NCBI GenBank assembly: GCA_039720395.1
Contig: CM077820.1
Coordinates: forward strand, 47,539,425-47,603,424
DNA from: Liquidambar formosana
Taxonomy: Eukaryota > Streptophyta > Magnoliopsida > Saxifragales > Altingiaceae
Reading direction: 5' to 3'
DNA: 64,000 bases
In this document: positions 1 through 15,100 of the stretch, piece by piece
Position numbering within the stretch: the first letter of the stretch is position 1
Layout of the letters: every line of letters starts with the position of its first letter
Made by a program: the position numbers and the translations under genes
Notes under the pieces: generated by a model
Database searches by the model: none
What the model was told of the DNA's origin: nothing
The model's input: the letters and a program-made list of their open reading frames with translations, nothing else

Positions 1-117
1 ACTGACAAACTGTGGTGCTGCTAATTCTTTTTTTCATGTTTATGTATCATTCAATTATTCAATGGTAGAACCCTTTAAGAATGTTATTCAAGTATTAGAA
101 TGCATGCAATTTGACAG

Positions 118-3100
118 GGTTTTTGTGTGGAGGCATGGACATTGCGAATTCTTTTCCAGAACTTTGACATGTAAGATCGCTGCCTCTGGCCTATACTTGT
201 CTTGTGGTATGTCTTGAGTAGATGGTAATTGACTTCTCTAAGTAATGGCCTGTTTTCCATATTTATTTTGGCTTTGAACTATACCAAATTTACTCTGATT
301 ATATTGATCTTATGTTTTAGAGCTGAAAATTCAACATCAAGGCTGTTGCTAATAACCATATGCAGCGTTTAGATTTCTTAGTTCTTACTAATCTTGAAAG
401 TTGTTCCTTATGTGTAAATAGAAAGAAAAAATGTCAATCAAGTATTGCATTTTAATTATCATAATCTTGAGCCAGTGCTTTCTATCCACCTTGTAGGCAT
501 CCCAAGAACACCAATGTTGTTGAGGGTATGGTTAAATCTCTTGCTCGAGTTGTTTCGAGCGTACAGGTGAAAATATTATTCAGCCTTTGTCATGTATTGG
601 TATTCTGTTCATTTTTTTCGTAGACCTATTATTTAGTTTATGCTTTATAAGGGTGCAATTGTAATCAATTTATCAATCTTGTGAAATGTTGATTTGATTT
701 TGTCTATCAATTTTTTTTTTTTGCTACCATTAAGAAACATAAACACATGCCTAGAGGTGTCGTGTCAGTGTCATACACGACATCTCTCTCTTTGCCTCCT
801 TATTCTTGCTTCCATTTTTTGTCCTATTTTCTCTATTGAACAACTCAACTAGGGTTTCCAAAAATGATACAAATGGATGCACTTTAAATGCTGCCTGTGA
901 TGCTGCATGATATAATATACTTATATATATATATATAAGTATTAAATATACTTATATATATATATAAGTATTAAATATATTTTAATGCTATATTCTTGCC
1001 ATGTCATATCCTAGATTTTATGGATTTGCTGTGTTGTGGTAACCATGTTGTGTGTCAATGTTGCTTATGGCCTACATGCCTTCTGTTGATTTTGGATGAT
1101 TTTTGAAAGTCTTCGTTTGGTACACCATTTCGTTGATCTGTAGTCACACCAAAATTGCATTCATAGTAAACTAATTATGTTATCTGATATTTGATTGTAT
1201 CATTTTGTTATTCTTGTTTTGCATTCCTTGTCTTTCTAGTTTCATCAATTAATACAAATAATATATACTAGTTGATTTATTTGTTTTTTTCCCCAAGACC
1301 CGCCAAATTCATGCTCTAAAGACTATAATAGTCTATTATTAAGGATCAGGATTAGGGGACTTAATTTTGGCACCTCATTTGATTTGTCAAATGGTGAATG
1401 GAGCTTGTCCATGTCAGCTTTTTGGAATACTGTTGGATCTTGTGAATCCAATGGCTTAAGAATAAGGTGCCAAAATGAAGTGCAAAAATTAAGTCCCTTA
1501 ATCCTAACCCATTAAGTTAATGTAGACCATGGGAATCTTCTTTTGCTTTCTTGTAGTTATCCAAAGTTAGTAGATAGCTCTAATCTCCCTGACACGAACC
1601 CAATCCAGTTTTTATGAAAATTTTGGGTTTTGTTGTTGTTGTGTGTGTGTGTGTGTGTGTGTTGCTAAAGATTGCTGTTTCTCATAATTTTCTACTATAG
1701 CTTGCATGTGTGATCTCATGGTGATTGTTGTGGTCTTGATTATATTTTTTTTTTTACTTGTGCATGATTTGTAATACTTCCTGGTCTATTCGACATTTTT
1801 CTTCTAGCTTTTAAGATCATATGGAAGAGATTACCCTAGAGATTTCTCGTGCCTTTCCTTGGTTCTTTAGTATACACTCTAGCATAGGACCTTACATCCT
1901 TCCCCACTGCTGAACCTTTTTTTCACTTCAATTATGGGCTTTCCTCGAGCTGTTTACCCCACGTCTTAACCTTGCACTCAATGTTTATTTAAGTTAATCT
2001 AGAAATGCCTGTCATCTTAGACCCATAAACTTTTTTCTCTTTCACTACGATATCCATGTTTCTGCACGCGAGAGATCCAATCTCTCTCTCTCTCTCTCTC
2101 TCGCGTGCACATGCACACTTCTAAGTTCTGATATTCATAAGCTATGTGCCCACTGCCCACAATTTTCCTCGTTAAAAAGAAATGAATCTTTTTAAAATTT
2201 GATGGTACATGTAGAGGATATTTTTGATTCCCTTTATTAATGAAAACATTTACATTCTAGGTTCAAGACACAAGTGAGGAGAGCCTGGCAGCTGTTGCAG
2301 GGATGTTTAGCAGCAAAGCTAAAGGTAATCTCTTAGTTGTCAATTTGAAAATTGACAATAAGATTGAAACCAATTTGCATTTGTTCTAATTTATGTAGTT
2401 TGATTAACCTCTGTTTTTCCTTAGATATTTGTAGTTGATATATGGAATCAAATTGTTTTTATTTTGACAATTTTTCCTCTTTGACAACTCATATTTTTCT
2501 TGTTGGAATTATGGTATCTCTCTTTGCTACGTCATGCTGAAACAATTATAGATTAGTGACAGCACTGTTCTACTAGGAGAAATGGTTGGGTAAGAATATG
2601 GAATCAATTGGATAAGAGGCTAATGGGAACATAATATTTATCTATCTTTATTCCAAATCTTGGGGAAAATGATAATTTGACAGAGAACAGCGTGATGAGA
2701 ATACAGAGGTTATGTCGTGTTTTTGTTTTTGGTTTTGTTTTGGTTTTTCCCTCTTGCAAGTACTATGATGCATGTATAATCCAAGTAGTTATTGCATTCA
2801 TCAATTATCTTCTGTTGCAACTCTTAATGCCCATTGGCAATTTTGTACTTCTTGCAGGGATCGAGTGGAGCCTAGATAATGATGCATCCAATGCTGCAGT
2901 CTTGGTTGCAAGTGAAGCCCATGCAATAACTTTGGCAGTTGAAGGTCTGTTGGGTGTTGTCTTTACTGTGGCTACTTTGACAGATGAGGCTGTTGATGTT
3001 GGGGAGGTATCAGTATACATCTAGCTCCTTTTCTTATTTAGTTACTTGTTTTTTTTATATTTTTTTAATTTCTAAGGAAACATATTTTTATGATAAGCTT

Positions 3101-6100
3101 TCATTTATGTATTAATTTCTCTTGGAACAAACAGCTTGAATCACCCAGATGTGGTAGTGATCCACCAGCAAAATTTACCGGAAAAACTGCAGTACTCTGC
3201 ATTTCAATGGTTGATTCGCTGTGGTTGACCATACTTGATGCATTGTCCCTGATTTTGACAAGGTGTGGTGAAACTGTCATCTAAAGCTCTAGTGGTCTTA
3301 ATCTTAATATCTTTCTTTCTGATTTGAAGTTGATTTGGAAGGTCACAAGGAGAGGCTATTGTATTGGAGATACTAAAGGGATATCAGGCATTTACTCAGG
3401 TACAGATAGTTTTGATACATTGACTTATCATATACTCATGGCTGGCTTTTGGATTTTGTTCTTTGAAAATTTTCGATTACTATTGGTTTTAATAAAGAAA
3501 AAGGAAAGATTTTTTGCCTTTTTTTTTTTTTGTTTTTCTTCCCTGTTTTGGGTAAGGTTTATTGGTGAATGGTGATAGATGCAATATCGGATTGCCCTTT
3601 TAAATGAGCCATGTTTTCATTTATCCTGAAGTAAATGATGACATTTGTGTGATTACTGCTCAGGCATGTGGGGTTCTTCGTGCTGTAGAACCTTTAAACT
3701 CTTTTCTAGCATCCCTTTGCAAATTTACAATCAATATCCCTAATGAAGCTGAAAAGAAGAGGTATGTGTGTTGAAGAATTCACTTGATAATGTCATGCAG
3801 ACCATATTTGTCTTTAGCTTTTCTATTCACATAAGATGATTACAAGCTATAATGATGTTGGCAAATATAACAATTCATTCTGTCTAAGTTTAACACACTT
3901 GTAATATATGCTAATATTTTGTGGGCTTTTCATTTTCTGTGGTTGAGTTTTCTTTACTTGCTAGTTATGGTTTGCATTTCATCTTGTATGTCTAGAAGTT
4001 TCTATTGATATGAGAGTATCATAGTGCTTTGCTAGTAAGATCATGTTGTTTATTCATGTATGTAGGTATACCTCCCATATCTTTGAATTTTGTTTGTTAA
4101 CTCAATGGCTTTTATTTTAGTTTATAATTATCCTGATTTCAAGATAATTGCTTCAACATACCCATTTCTAGGTCTTAAAAGGAATGGAACTTATTAACAT
4201 ATTAACTTTAGAGTGCGATGTTTAGTTCGGAATACAATTTTACAATTGCAGAACACAATATCTGTAATGCCAAATAGCTGATTTTTATTGCTCATCATCA
4301 GGTTTTGTATTTATTGAAATTTCCATCAATGTATTTAATTTTTTAGGATGAAAACTATTTCTTCTTCTTAATATTTATTCATCGAAAGATCGGCTGAAAT
4401 ATTAGAATTTTGACTATTCCCCAATATTATTGTTGTTGTTGTTGCTGCTGTTATAATTATTATTAACGTTACTTACACAAATTCAATAGATAGAACATGG
4501 GTAGGGCAGTGGGAGATGACACGTTTACAAATGATTTAATGGAGGATATGGCCCTAGAGTAGGCAACCCAAGCAGCCGGAAGTGAATCCACATTACTAAC
4601 TGAGAATCAATTATCAAATAGGGTTTTGGAAATTATTTGAGTCTGTTTGGAAGTCTTTTACTTTCAATGATACTTAACTGATTGAATTTAACTTTCTACA
4701 TTTTAGCCATTTGAGAAAGTTGAAATTTGTGCTAATGATTGAGTATTCAGTAGTGCTTTACAATCTCCTGGGTCAAAACGTTCTGAACAATTGGCTGATC
4801 AGAGAGATAATGTTGTCCTTACTCCCAAGAACGTGCAGGTATTAGTTTTGGCTGTGTTTATGTTATATTCTGATTGTACTCCTTTTTCTAGTTCAACACT
4901 TTTGCGCTGCATTTCGTCTGTTTCTATTGTTTTATTTTAAAATATATGGTTGGCCGAGCAATTACTAAGTTGATTTTAATTGGTCTACTAACAATTCAGG
5001 CATTGAGGACTCTCTTCAACATAGCTCATCGGTTGCATAATGTGTTGGGTCCTTCTTGGGTTCTGGTACGTTGGTGCACTTTTCATATCCATATAAGAAA
5101 AGGTCAAAAGACAAAGTTCAAACCTAATAATTGTTTCTGGCAATTATATGTAGGTTCTGGATACCCTGGCTGCTCTAGACCGGGCAATCCATTCTCCACA
5201 TGCTACCACTCAGGTAATGATGGAAAAAATATTTTCAATGCAATTTTCAGCAGTTAAAAGTTAGCCTTTTGTGTCCAGTAATTAAGAGTTGACTCATACT
5301 TGCTTTACATAGAAGCATTGCGATGTGGCAAGATATACTAACTTGTATTAGTTCTAATAGTTTGTATTGGCTTGCATTAGTTTATAGCGTTAGTTAGCTG
5401 ATTGTCTAGTTGTATTTTAGTCATTTCAGCATGTTTTCTTCTATAAATAGTTTGTTAGAGGTAGTTTAGGGCAGTTTTAGGATTAATAACAAATCTGTAA
5501 TTCAAATTTTGGTGGAATGGGATGCTCCTTCAATTATTGGCTTTGTGGGAAAAAGATGGATGTGGAGCTTGGAGGTTTTCTTCCATCATTTAAGAGATTC
5601 TTGACAGAGCTAGGAATATTGTTTTTGAAGCTTTTTGGGTGTCACGGTCAGCTTATGGGAAGGCAGATGAGCTAGCTAGCTAAGAGAGGAGTTTCTACAC
5701 TCAAGTCTCTTAGAGGGCCTTTTCTCTCTCTCTCACTCTCTCTCTTTCTCCCCCCCCCCTGCCCCCCCAAACGAAAAAGGGGGGGTTCTTTAAATGAAAA
5801 AAAAAGAGAAGAGGATAAAGAAAATGGAGATTGACATTGTGAAAGGAAGAATTGTTACTTTGGTGCTCTTATATAGTTATATCCCACAGTTTATGGGAGA
5901 TTCTATAGTGGGTTTCCATATATAGTGTTGTTCTCTTCATGTCTTTACTACATGGACTTGGGTATGGGTGTTGGTTGCATGTCCAAGTGGTGGATTCCTC
6001 TACTTTGAATATTTTCCATATTCTTTAAAGTATATCTTGATACTGTACAGGACTCAGGAATGGGACTTGGGTAATGTAGCTTGGTGTATAGTCTTGATCA

Positions 6101-9100
6101 AGGACTTAAATATCCATATTGATGGATATATCGATGCTCCAAAAACACGGATATATCGGATATATTGAATATATCGATATCGATTTACAGATATAATGAA
6201 TATTATGTGTTAAACATATAAATTTTATTGAAACTCTAGAAAATCATGATTTAGACTCTAATACACACTTTAGAACCAAAATATTGCAATTTAAATGTGT
6301 ATAAGACAAGTATGTGTTGTGTAGGGTATAAAAAGTGTGATGTGCTAAACAAATAAATAGTAGAATTTTATACTATTTCAACATTTAAATACAACATATA
6401 ACATTAAATAAATAAAATATATATCATTTAAGCAATGCTTTTACATAAAACAAAGAATGCAACAAACTTCTTTGCACAAAGCTGTTAGGCCAAAAAAAGA
6501 AAAATGAAAAATGAAGGGAACACTTTATAAAAAGATTGAGAGTTGATTCCACATAATATTAAAATAATAATGGGTTATCGACTTCTTTGAGAAAAAAGAA
6601 AAAAAAATTAAAGAGCTTGGAAAAATAAGAAAAAAAATAAACAAGAATTTCCCTCTTTTTATTTTTTATTTTTTATTTATATTTATAAATAATTTATGGA
6701 AAGACTCTTTTAATATATAAAGATAGGTACAATAAGAAATAAGAATATGGGTATATGGTGCATTATTTTTATTTAAGAAATTGTTGCATTATTTATAGAA
6801 GGGTCAAGAGTCAAGACTCTTTGACTAAGTCAAGATCCACAATAAAGGTGGAAACCGTATGTGGAAGTCTCAAAGGCTTGTATATACATATATATACACA
6901 CACAAAATACAGGATACACAGATCTGCTTTCCCAGCCCTCAGTCGAAGCTTGAAGATGATACTTCGACCAAGCAAGGCAACGCTGGCAGCAAGCAACGTC
7001 GACAGGAGGAGCCCTTCTCAACTTCGACGACGAGGAACCCTCCAAAAAGGGGGAAAGGGTTGGTTGATCTGCTACCATTGCCGTTGTCTTGGCCACAAAC
7101 GCCGTCATCAAAGCTCCATGGAAGCGTACTGTTTGTAAGGTGTTATCTTTTTCTTCTTCTTCTCTGACGGTGGTAAGGACAACAGTGATGGTACAGAACC
7201 ATTCTTCTTCTTCTTCTTCTTCATGAAATTTTGTGAGAAAAAGTTTGAAATTCGCACCAACTAGATGTAAGAAAGTGTGGGCTTTGATCGATTCGACTCA
7301 ATATGTTCGATATTATTGAAATATCGGCGATATTCCCGATATATCGAGAATATCGGCGATATTCCGACTGTAACTTTCGTTTCCGATGATAACTTGCTGA
7401 AACGAAATTGCAGGAGGAAATTGTATCGGTAACTACTGATATACGATGATATATCGGCGATGTATCGCCAATATTCTCGATATTTAAGACCATGGTCTTG
7501 ATACTATATAGGCTTTTATGGTTTTTTTACTATGTACTTTGTACACTTGTATACATAAGAAAATCTGTTTAGCCATTCAGTCTTTTCAAAGTGAAAGGAC
7601 GTTTAAGGTTTAGCATCATCACGAAGCGCATGAAAGCATTGTTAAGGACAGCAAGGTTCATTTCGTCGACCAGTTAAATAAACCAGAACCATACTGTACT
7701 TTCATTTGAGAGGTGTAAGATATATGGATTCAGTGGCACCCACTTTTTAGGTATCTTGTTTTCTGGAGCAATGAGTTTTCCACCATATCCAATGTGTCAT
7801 TTAGACAGGCTTGGAAATACAATAAGAGAAACCACAGGCATGTAGCCCTTATGCTCCTCCCTCTGGCAAAAACTAAAAGCAGACAGCGGCAATCCCTGAC
7901 AAAACACTTTCCCATTTTCATAATAATAAGGTAAGGCTATGAATCATCTTAGAGTATTCCATTGCCAGTAAGCTTTCTCATCTTGCTTACGCTTACGACA
8001 GCTTCTCCGCTTCTTCTGCAACTGAAAGTAACTAATCGCCACATTCATGAAGAATCTTAGTTTTTTTGGAGTAACAAGTGTTTATGAGTGGCAAGACTCA
8101 TAATATTGCTAAATGATGTTATATCTGTGATTTGGCAGTTTCCTTGAAACTTGGAAAATGACGTAAGTTTGTGAGTTGTGACTGACCTTGCAGCTTTAAT
8201 GGGTTGACACTTTAGTTAATGTATGGAGTTTGATTATGTATGTCTCTCTTTGTGCCAGGAAATTTTTATAGTTGGTTGTTTAGCTCTTTTAAAGATGTGT
8301 TTTTTCAACAGGGTTTAATGATAAGCTTCCTCATAAAAGCTTATAAGTTCTTCATGTTGATATCTACAGGAGGTCTCCACAGCAGTCTCAAAGCTTACCA
8401 GAGAATCATCTGGTCAATACAGTGACTTCAATATTCTATCATCTTTAAATTCTCAGGTGGGTAAAGGAAATTGTGATTTTTTCTCCTTAATTATTTTTTG
8501 TCATTATTTTTTTAGGCAAAATTATGGCAATGTTCTAATTTATGATCTTTCCCTGTTTGCAAAGCTGTTTGAGAGCTCCGCACTGATGCACATATCTGCA
8601 GTTCAATCACTTCTTTCTGCACTATGTCAGTTGTCTCACCAATGCATGGCTGGGACATCAGCTAGTTTCGGACAAGCATCAAGTCAAAAAATTGGAAATA
8701 TCAGTTTTTCAGTTGAAAGAATGATATCCATCCTTGTCAATAATCTTCACAGTATGTATTGAGAATGGTTTTTCAGAATTCTCTTTAAATTTTTTTGGTT
8801 GAATACTTAAATCTAACCCTTTTCTTTTAGGCTGTGAACTATGCTTGTGATCTGATATAAATTATCGATCAGAACAACAAAGTTCTAGATACCTGCACTC
8901 AATTTGCAAGAGTTTACTTACCTCCTTCATTATTCATTGATTTTACTTCTAGGCTGGGTTATCTTTTGATGTTTTCCTATTGAATATAAAAAAAATTTGT
9001 GCTGTTCATTGTCTCATACCATGCACCAATAATCTCATATGTGCGTCTGAAAAGATTATGTATTATGAGTTCTACATGGATTCGGCCAAAAAGGGCCTTA

Positions 9101-12100
9101 TAATAAGGTAGTGAACTGATAATAGATGATATGCAGTGTAATAGCTAATAATTGCAAGATCAGGGTTATAGATGCCTTGATTGGGAGCAACAAGTGACCT
9201 TTTTTTTTCCTGATGGGAGATTGTGGCTATGTGAAACAATGATATATGAGAGCAATAATGTGGACGAGTGATTTAATTCAAATTGAAGGTGCCAAAAGGA
9301 CAAGAGGAGTGCTTCCCTGCCCCCCTACCCCCACAAAAGGGGGGGGGGGGGAAGAAAAAAGAATGAAAGAAAGAAAAAGGAAGGACATGTGTTAATACTA
9401 CAGGTGTCCCCCTGGCTTGTGTTTGGTATGTTTAAGATTGATTTTTAGGGCTTTTGGTAGGTCCAAGAGGGCGAGATCCTTGTGGACTTGCATGATTGTT
9501 GTGATTCTTTGGGTTATTTGGTTGGAGAGGAATGTGAGGATTTTCAGTGACAAACAAGAAGAGATTGAAGGGTTATGCGATAGAATTTAATTTATTTTTT
9601 TATTTATGATTCTTTGTGGGCTTTTGTTGATAAGCCATTTAAAGGTGTTCCTTTGTTCTTAATCATTAGGAATTGGATTGAGATTTGCTATTCTTCTAAG
9701 ACTATGAAGAAGCGAAGGGGTGGTCATTTTATCGACCTTGGCCTTTTTGTTGTTTCGGCTTGGCAAGTTGTATAGGGTGGGTTTTTTGGGTTGGTAAACT
9801 TGCATTGGTTGTAGGGGTTTGGTTTTTTGAAACCTCTTGGAAGTCTTTATTTGTTTTGTTTAGAGTTCTTAGTTGGATTCTTTGTCCACAATGTATTTTT
9901 TCCCCTATTGAATGCAATCCGGTTTCTTATTTTTATTATTATTATTTATAATACAATAGTAATATATTTATATTTATAATATATATGTATATATATTTTT
10001 TTTTTTGTAGTTTTAACTATAATAATTTATTACAAATTTATAGTTTATTTAAGCGTGAAATATTATTTACAATAATTAACCTATGTGCTGAAAAGTAGTA
10101 GAATACATAAGGTAGACAGTTCAATGTGTATTACATTAAATTTATTATAATACAATAGTAATATATTTATGTTTATTTTTGTTAAAAAAGTTATATTAGT
10201 TTTCATTAAGTTTCCAACACAAAAGATTAAGTTGTTAGGTGGAGGGCCCAACAGGTATACGTAGTCATGTTAAACTTGATATTTAATCAATGTGGGATGT
10301 AGGATTTCCCAACACTCTCCCTCAGGTTTAGGCCTAACAAGACACGATTGGGCTTGTCACGTGGATAATAAAGATGGGCTCACGAATGAAACAGGCACAA
10401 AAATAACATGCTTTGATAGCATGTTAAGTTTCCAACTGAATAGCTTAAGCTATTAGGTGGAGGTACCAAACAGGTATATGAAGTGATGTTAAACTTGATA
10501 TTTAATCGATGTGAGATGAAGGAATTCCCAATAGTTTTATTTAATATGTTATGAGTATATTGATGGATTATATTTATTGTTTGGTGCAATGATAAAAGAC
10601 TCCGACTACCAAGTAGGAAGGGACATGTTCGAGTCTTGAGAGCGGCCACTTTGCATTAAAAACAAAGTTTAGGACCGTATCCAGCTAAACCCTCCTAGGA
10701 CCTTGCTTAGTGGGACCAACATTGGGTAATGGCATTTTCTTACATGTTATCTGCTTTTAAAGCTTTTAAACATAGATACTCCAAAACCCCTAAAGAATCC
10801 GTATCAGATACCATTCCTCTTTTCTTATTGAATTCAGACTGGGGAGCAGCTTGTAATTAGGCTGGTACCCAGTTTTTTTTGCGCTCTGTTCATGTATTTG
10901 GGTGTTTTGGATGTTCTTCTTTGGGTGGACTCCTGGTCCTCCTTTTTTTTTTTATATCTTTCCTTCTTTTGTACTCTTTATGCATCTCTTGATTAATAAT
11001 ATCTATTTTGTTGATGATCAAAAAAAAAAAAAAATCCGTATCAGATACCGATACACCTAGGATGCTCTTTGATACATATCCAATATTGTTCGTATGTATC
11101 CGAATAGTAACAAACAATGCCACATCATCATAGACATCTCAGATACGCCCTTGATACGCAAGGGATACGTTGGGATAACTTTGGGGTCATTTAATCCACA
11201 TGTCTATCTTTTATTTCTCTTACATCCTAGGTGACTAGGTGGTTATTTTGTAGTGTCGATATCATTTTGATGCATTTTTTGGTCACTTACTCTTTCATCT
11301 TAATTGATTTTATAGATGCTTTAAACTTTTTTTACATTTATTATCAATTTTTTAGACCAAATATTTATATTAATATATTTATTTACTAACCTATGCCCAC
11401 TGTATTGTATGATTGTATCCTACATTTTTTTTAAGAATTGTTGAATTGGCATATCCATATCATATTGTATCAGTATCTTGTATCCATATTTGTGCTTCAT
11501 TGGTTTTCTAGCATAGTCTTTGCTCACTATAACCAGAGACATGTTTAATTATAGAATCTTGACTCTAAATTGTTCACTGTTTCTTCTATCATTTCCCAAT
11601 ATGAGTTAAGAATTTCCAAAATTTACCAGTGATTTTCCTTATCAAAAAAAAAAGAAGAAAAGAAAGTGATTTCTATAGTTATTTTATACTTCTTTCAATG
11701 TTCACTTTGATATCCTTCTTCTTTATATCTCATTGATTTTGTAACATTGGTCCCTGACAGGCTGATGTAGTGATTTGTTTGTTCTATTCTTTAGTATTTT
11801 CCTTCTGGACTGTGCTATACGGCTTTACCCTTATGGTGTAAAAAATTTAAAACTGTTCTGTAGGTTCATTTGGTTGCATATGCTACCTATCGAATTAGAA
11901 AAATTTATATGAATTTAGAATGCCTCAAAGATGTAATGGTTTGAGCTATGATTTGTTTATCTTCTTTATCCTGAATTTATCTACGCTATTACAGGAGTGG
12001 AAGCCATTGTGGGATCAAGTTGTTGGTCACTTTCTTGAGGTGACATAAAAATAAATTTCTTTCAATTGTAATGCTTGCACCATTTATATCTTTCTTGACA

Positions 12101-15100
12101 TCATAAGAATCTTTTGCAGCTTGCTGATAATTCTAATCTGCATTTACGAAATATGGCGCTTGACGCATTAGATCAATCAATTTGTGCTGTTTTAGGTTGG
12201 GATCAATTTCCGAAGTATACATCATCTGGACCCCATGCCGCATCTCATGATGTGAGAAAGTCAACTTTTATGGTTGGTGGCCTCATATTCAATTTAAGTT
12301 AGCGATTAACATTGCTCTCTCTCTCTCTCTCTCTCTCCAGATTGAAACCACGCATGTTGAGTTGAGCTCACTTGAGTGTGCTGTAATATCTCCATTAAGT
12401 GTTCTTTATTTTTCTACCCAAAGCATTGATGTTCGCACCGGATCTCTGAAAATTCTTCTGCATGTTTTGGAGGTAATCTATTACATATGAGAACTGGTTA
12501 AATTTTACCCGTTGTTCCATTTCATGATTGTCTCTCTCCCTCTCTCTTTCTCTCTATGTATGTATGTATGTATATTTTCCCTGTTTGATTTCTTCAGAGG
12601 CATGGAGAGAAGTTGCATTACAGCTGGCCTAATATTCTTGAGATGTTGAGGTTTGCCTTTTATTACTTGTATTGCTTTCTGTTTCCTGTTGTGTTTGTTG
12701 TTCTATTTATCTTGTTGAGCCATTCCTTATGTCCTCTATTCCTTAGGTCTGTGGCCGATGCATTAGAGAAGGATCTTGTCACTTTGGGATTTCAGGTAAG
12801 AAAGCAAAGATTTGACCTGAGCCTTTAGGACAGTTTTAAAGAGTTCTTTTTGTTTTCCTTTCTCTTCCAGCTATATGCATACATAGATACCTATATATGT
12901 TGTAAAACACACACACACACATATATTTATACACATGTATTTACATATATTGGGTCAGAATTTCTGGTAATTGAGCTTTCATGAAGTAAAGTTCTTGGCA
13001 AGCACTAATATAAAAATTACAATCCCAAAAGTGTCGTCCTCGGAAGAAATGCTATTTGAAATGAATGTCGTGTATCATTTTTTGGGTTTGTATCATTTAC
13101 TGACACCAGCTTTGGAGAAAAACAGAATAAAATAGGATGACATAGGGGATAGAACCTGATTACATGATAATAATCTGGGATGTGCTTCAGTGCTGTGGAG
13201 TAGTGCTATTCTTGAGATCTTTTGGGTTACTTGGTTGGAACGAAATGCAAGAATCTTTGATGATAGATTTGAGGTTGGAAGTTTATGGGATCAGATTTCT
13301 TTCTTTGCTTCATTCTGGAAATTAATTTCCAAAGAGTTCTTGGGGGTTTCCTTTGTTTGTTATTGTTTATGATTGGAAAGCTATTTGTAGAGTTTCATTT
13401 TCTTGTTATTTTTTCTTTATAGGACTGCTTGTGCTTCTTTGTAAGCTTTTCTGTTTATTATTAAAATTTTCTTTTGCTGTTGATGATTGAAAAAAAATAA
13501 TAATAATAATAATAATATGGGATATTGTCATAACTCATAAAGCACTTGTATAGGAGAGCTTGGTTCTTTATAGTCAAGGATTTTTTTACACCCCATCTCA
13601 TTCATCCTCAAGATCAGACCATAAAATGTCTTTACAACTTTCCATCTTACATGGACCAAAAGTGGAATTGTGAAAGGGGGTTTAAAGTAAGTTGGCAGGC
13701 AGGATGGAGACTATCAAAGCAAGCTTCTGACCTTTGGATAGATTGAGCCTTTTCCAACTGCTAAGCCTCCTTTCCACTCTTTCACCCACCCCATTCCATT
13801 GTCCTTTTGCATTCTAATTCAAATCCAATGGCATTCCAAGGTATGGGTATGAAAGATGCCCCATTTTACACCCAAGCATGTTCACAGAGGACTATGCTTC
13901 CCTAACTACCCCAACCAGAATTAATTTGCTTTTACCCAAATTTACCTTCAACCCTGCCACTGCCTTAAAGCACAAAACAAAACCCTCTCAAGTACCGAAT
14001 GCTGTAACTTGTTCAATATAAATGATGGCTGTTGTGATTGTAGGTAATTTCTAGCCTTATTTATGTGGTTTCTGTTTTATATATGATGCCTGATGCAATC
14101 TGACTCAAGTTCTTTTCTGGCAGAGCCTCCGTGTCATTATGAATGATGGGCTCTCAACTATACCAGTAGAATACCTTCATGTGTAAGATCCTGATCTAGA
14201 ATTTTCAAGAAATTGTATTTTTAAAATTGCTTGCTCATTTTTTTTTGCTTTTCATAACATCCTGTCTAGATTGAAACTGCTATACTTTATCAAGAGCACT
14301 GCAAAATTAGTAATTATAATATCTCAAGTCTAAAGTTAAATGAAATATTTTGTATTACCTGAAGAATTAGAGCCTGGTAAGTTTTTGGGTTCATAGTATG
14401 ATAATTTTCCATAGCCTAGTTGCTAGGGTTGACATTGTTTGTCCTTGTCAGACTAATTGTCTGATGAAGGAAGATATATGTGCCGTCCAGCAGCATTCTA
14501 GTAGCTATTTTCATTTGTATTTTGTTTCTAGAAGCTATAAGATGTGACTAATGGATTCTATAGTTTGTTGGTAGTTAATTAGGTAGTTAGATGGTTAGTT
14601 TGGTCATTTTATATCATTGTAATGCCTATATATAGGGCTGTTAAGTTTAGTTAGATTAGTTTTGGATTTTAAAAGAAAATGGTAACAGAATTTGTGAGCA
14701 TTCAGCTCTTCTCTCTTTAGGTATCAATGAAGCACTTGATTTTCTGTCACTTTCCTTCATTTCTTCATTTTCTCGTTGATTTTCTTGGTGATTGACATCA
14801 TTGTCTTTCTTTTTCTTTTGCATAATGTTCTTATGGTTAACCAATAAAAAAAAGGATAAGAAAATACAAAAATTGTGCAGGTGCAGAAAAATTATTCATA
14901 TCGCCCTCACTAAATATTAGTTAAAAAATTGAACACTAGTCACTTTGGAGCATCATATGATGTGGCATGCAACTTTTCCTTTGTAAAATCATCAATATTC
15001 ACCATCAAATTTTTGGGAGAGACTTGTAAAAACACTAGAATAGAGTTGTTCTCTATGGTCGACATCATATGGTTTTTATCAGACTAATTCGTCTTTTCCT

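Noticed and set aside
6755..7167. ORFs of 127 and 102 codons
   Set aside because: Inside the hAT-like element, low-complexity, overlapping in several frames; no domain recognised.
10627..10635. tRNA gene
   Set aside because: B-box-like string only; no cloverleaf or acceptor stem can be drawn. Treated as SINE head.
14520..14720. Complete solo LTR
   Set aside because: TATA-like motif and style only; no matching partner, ends or TSD could be found.
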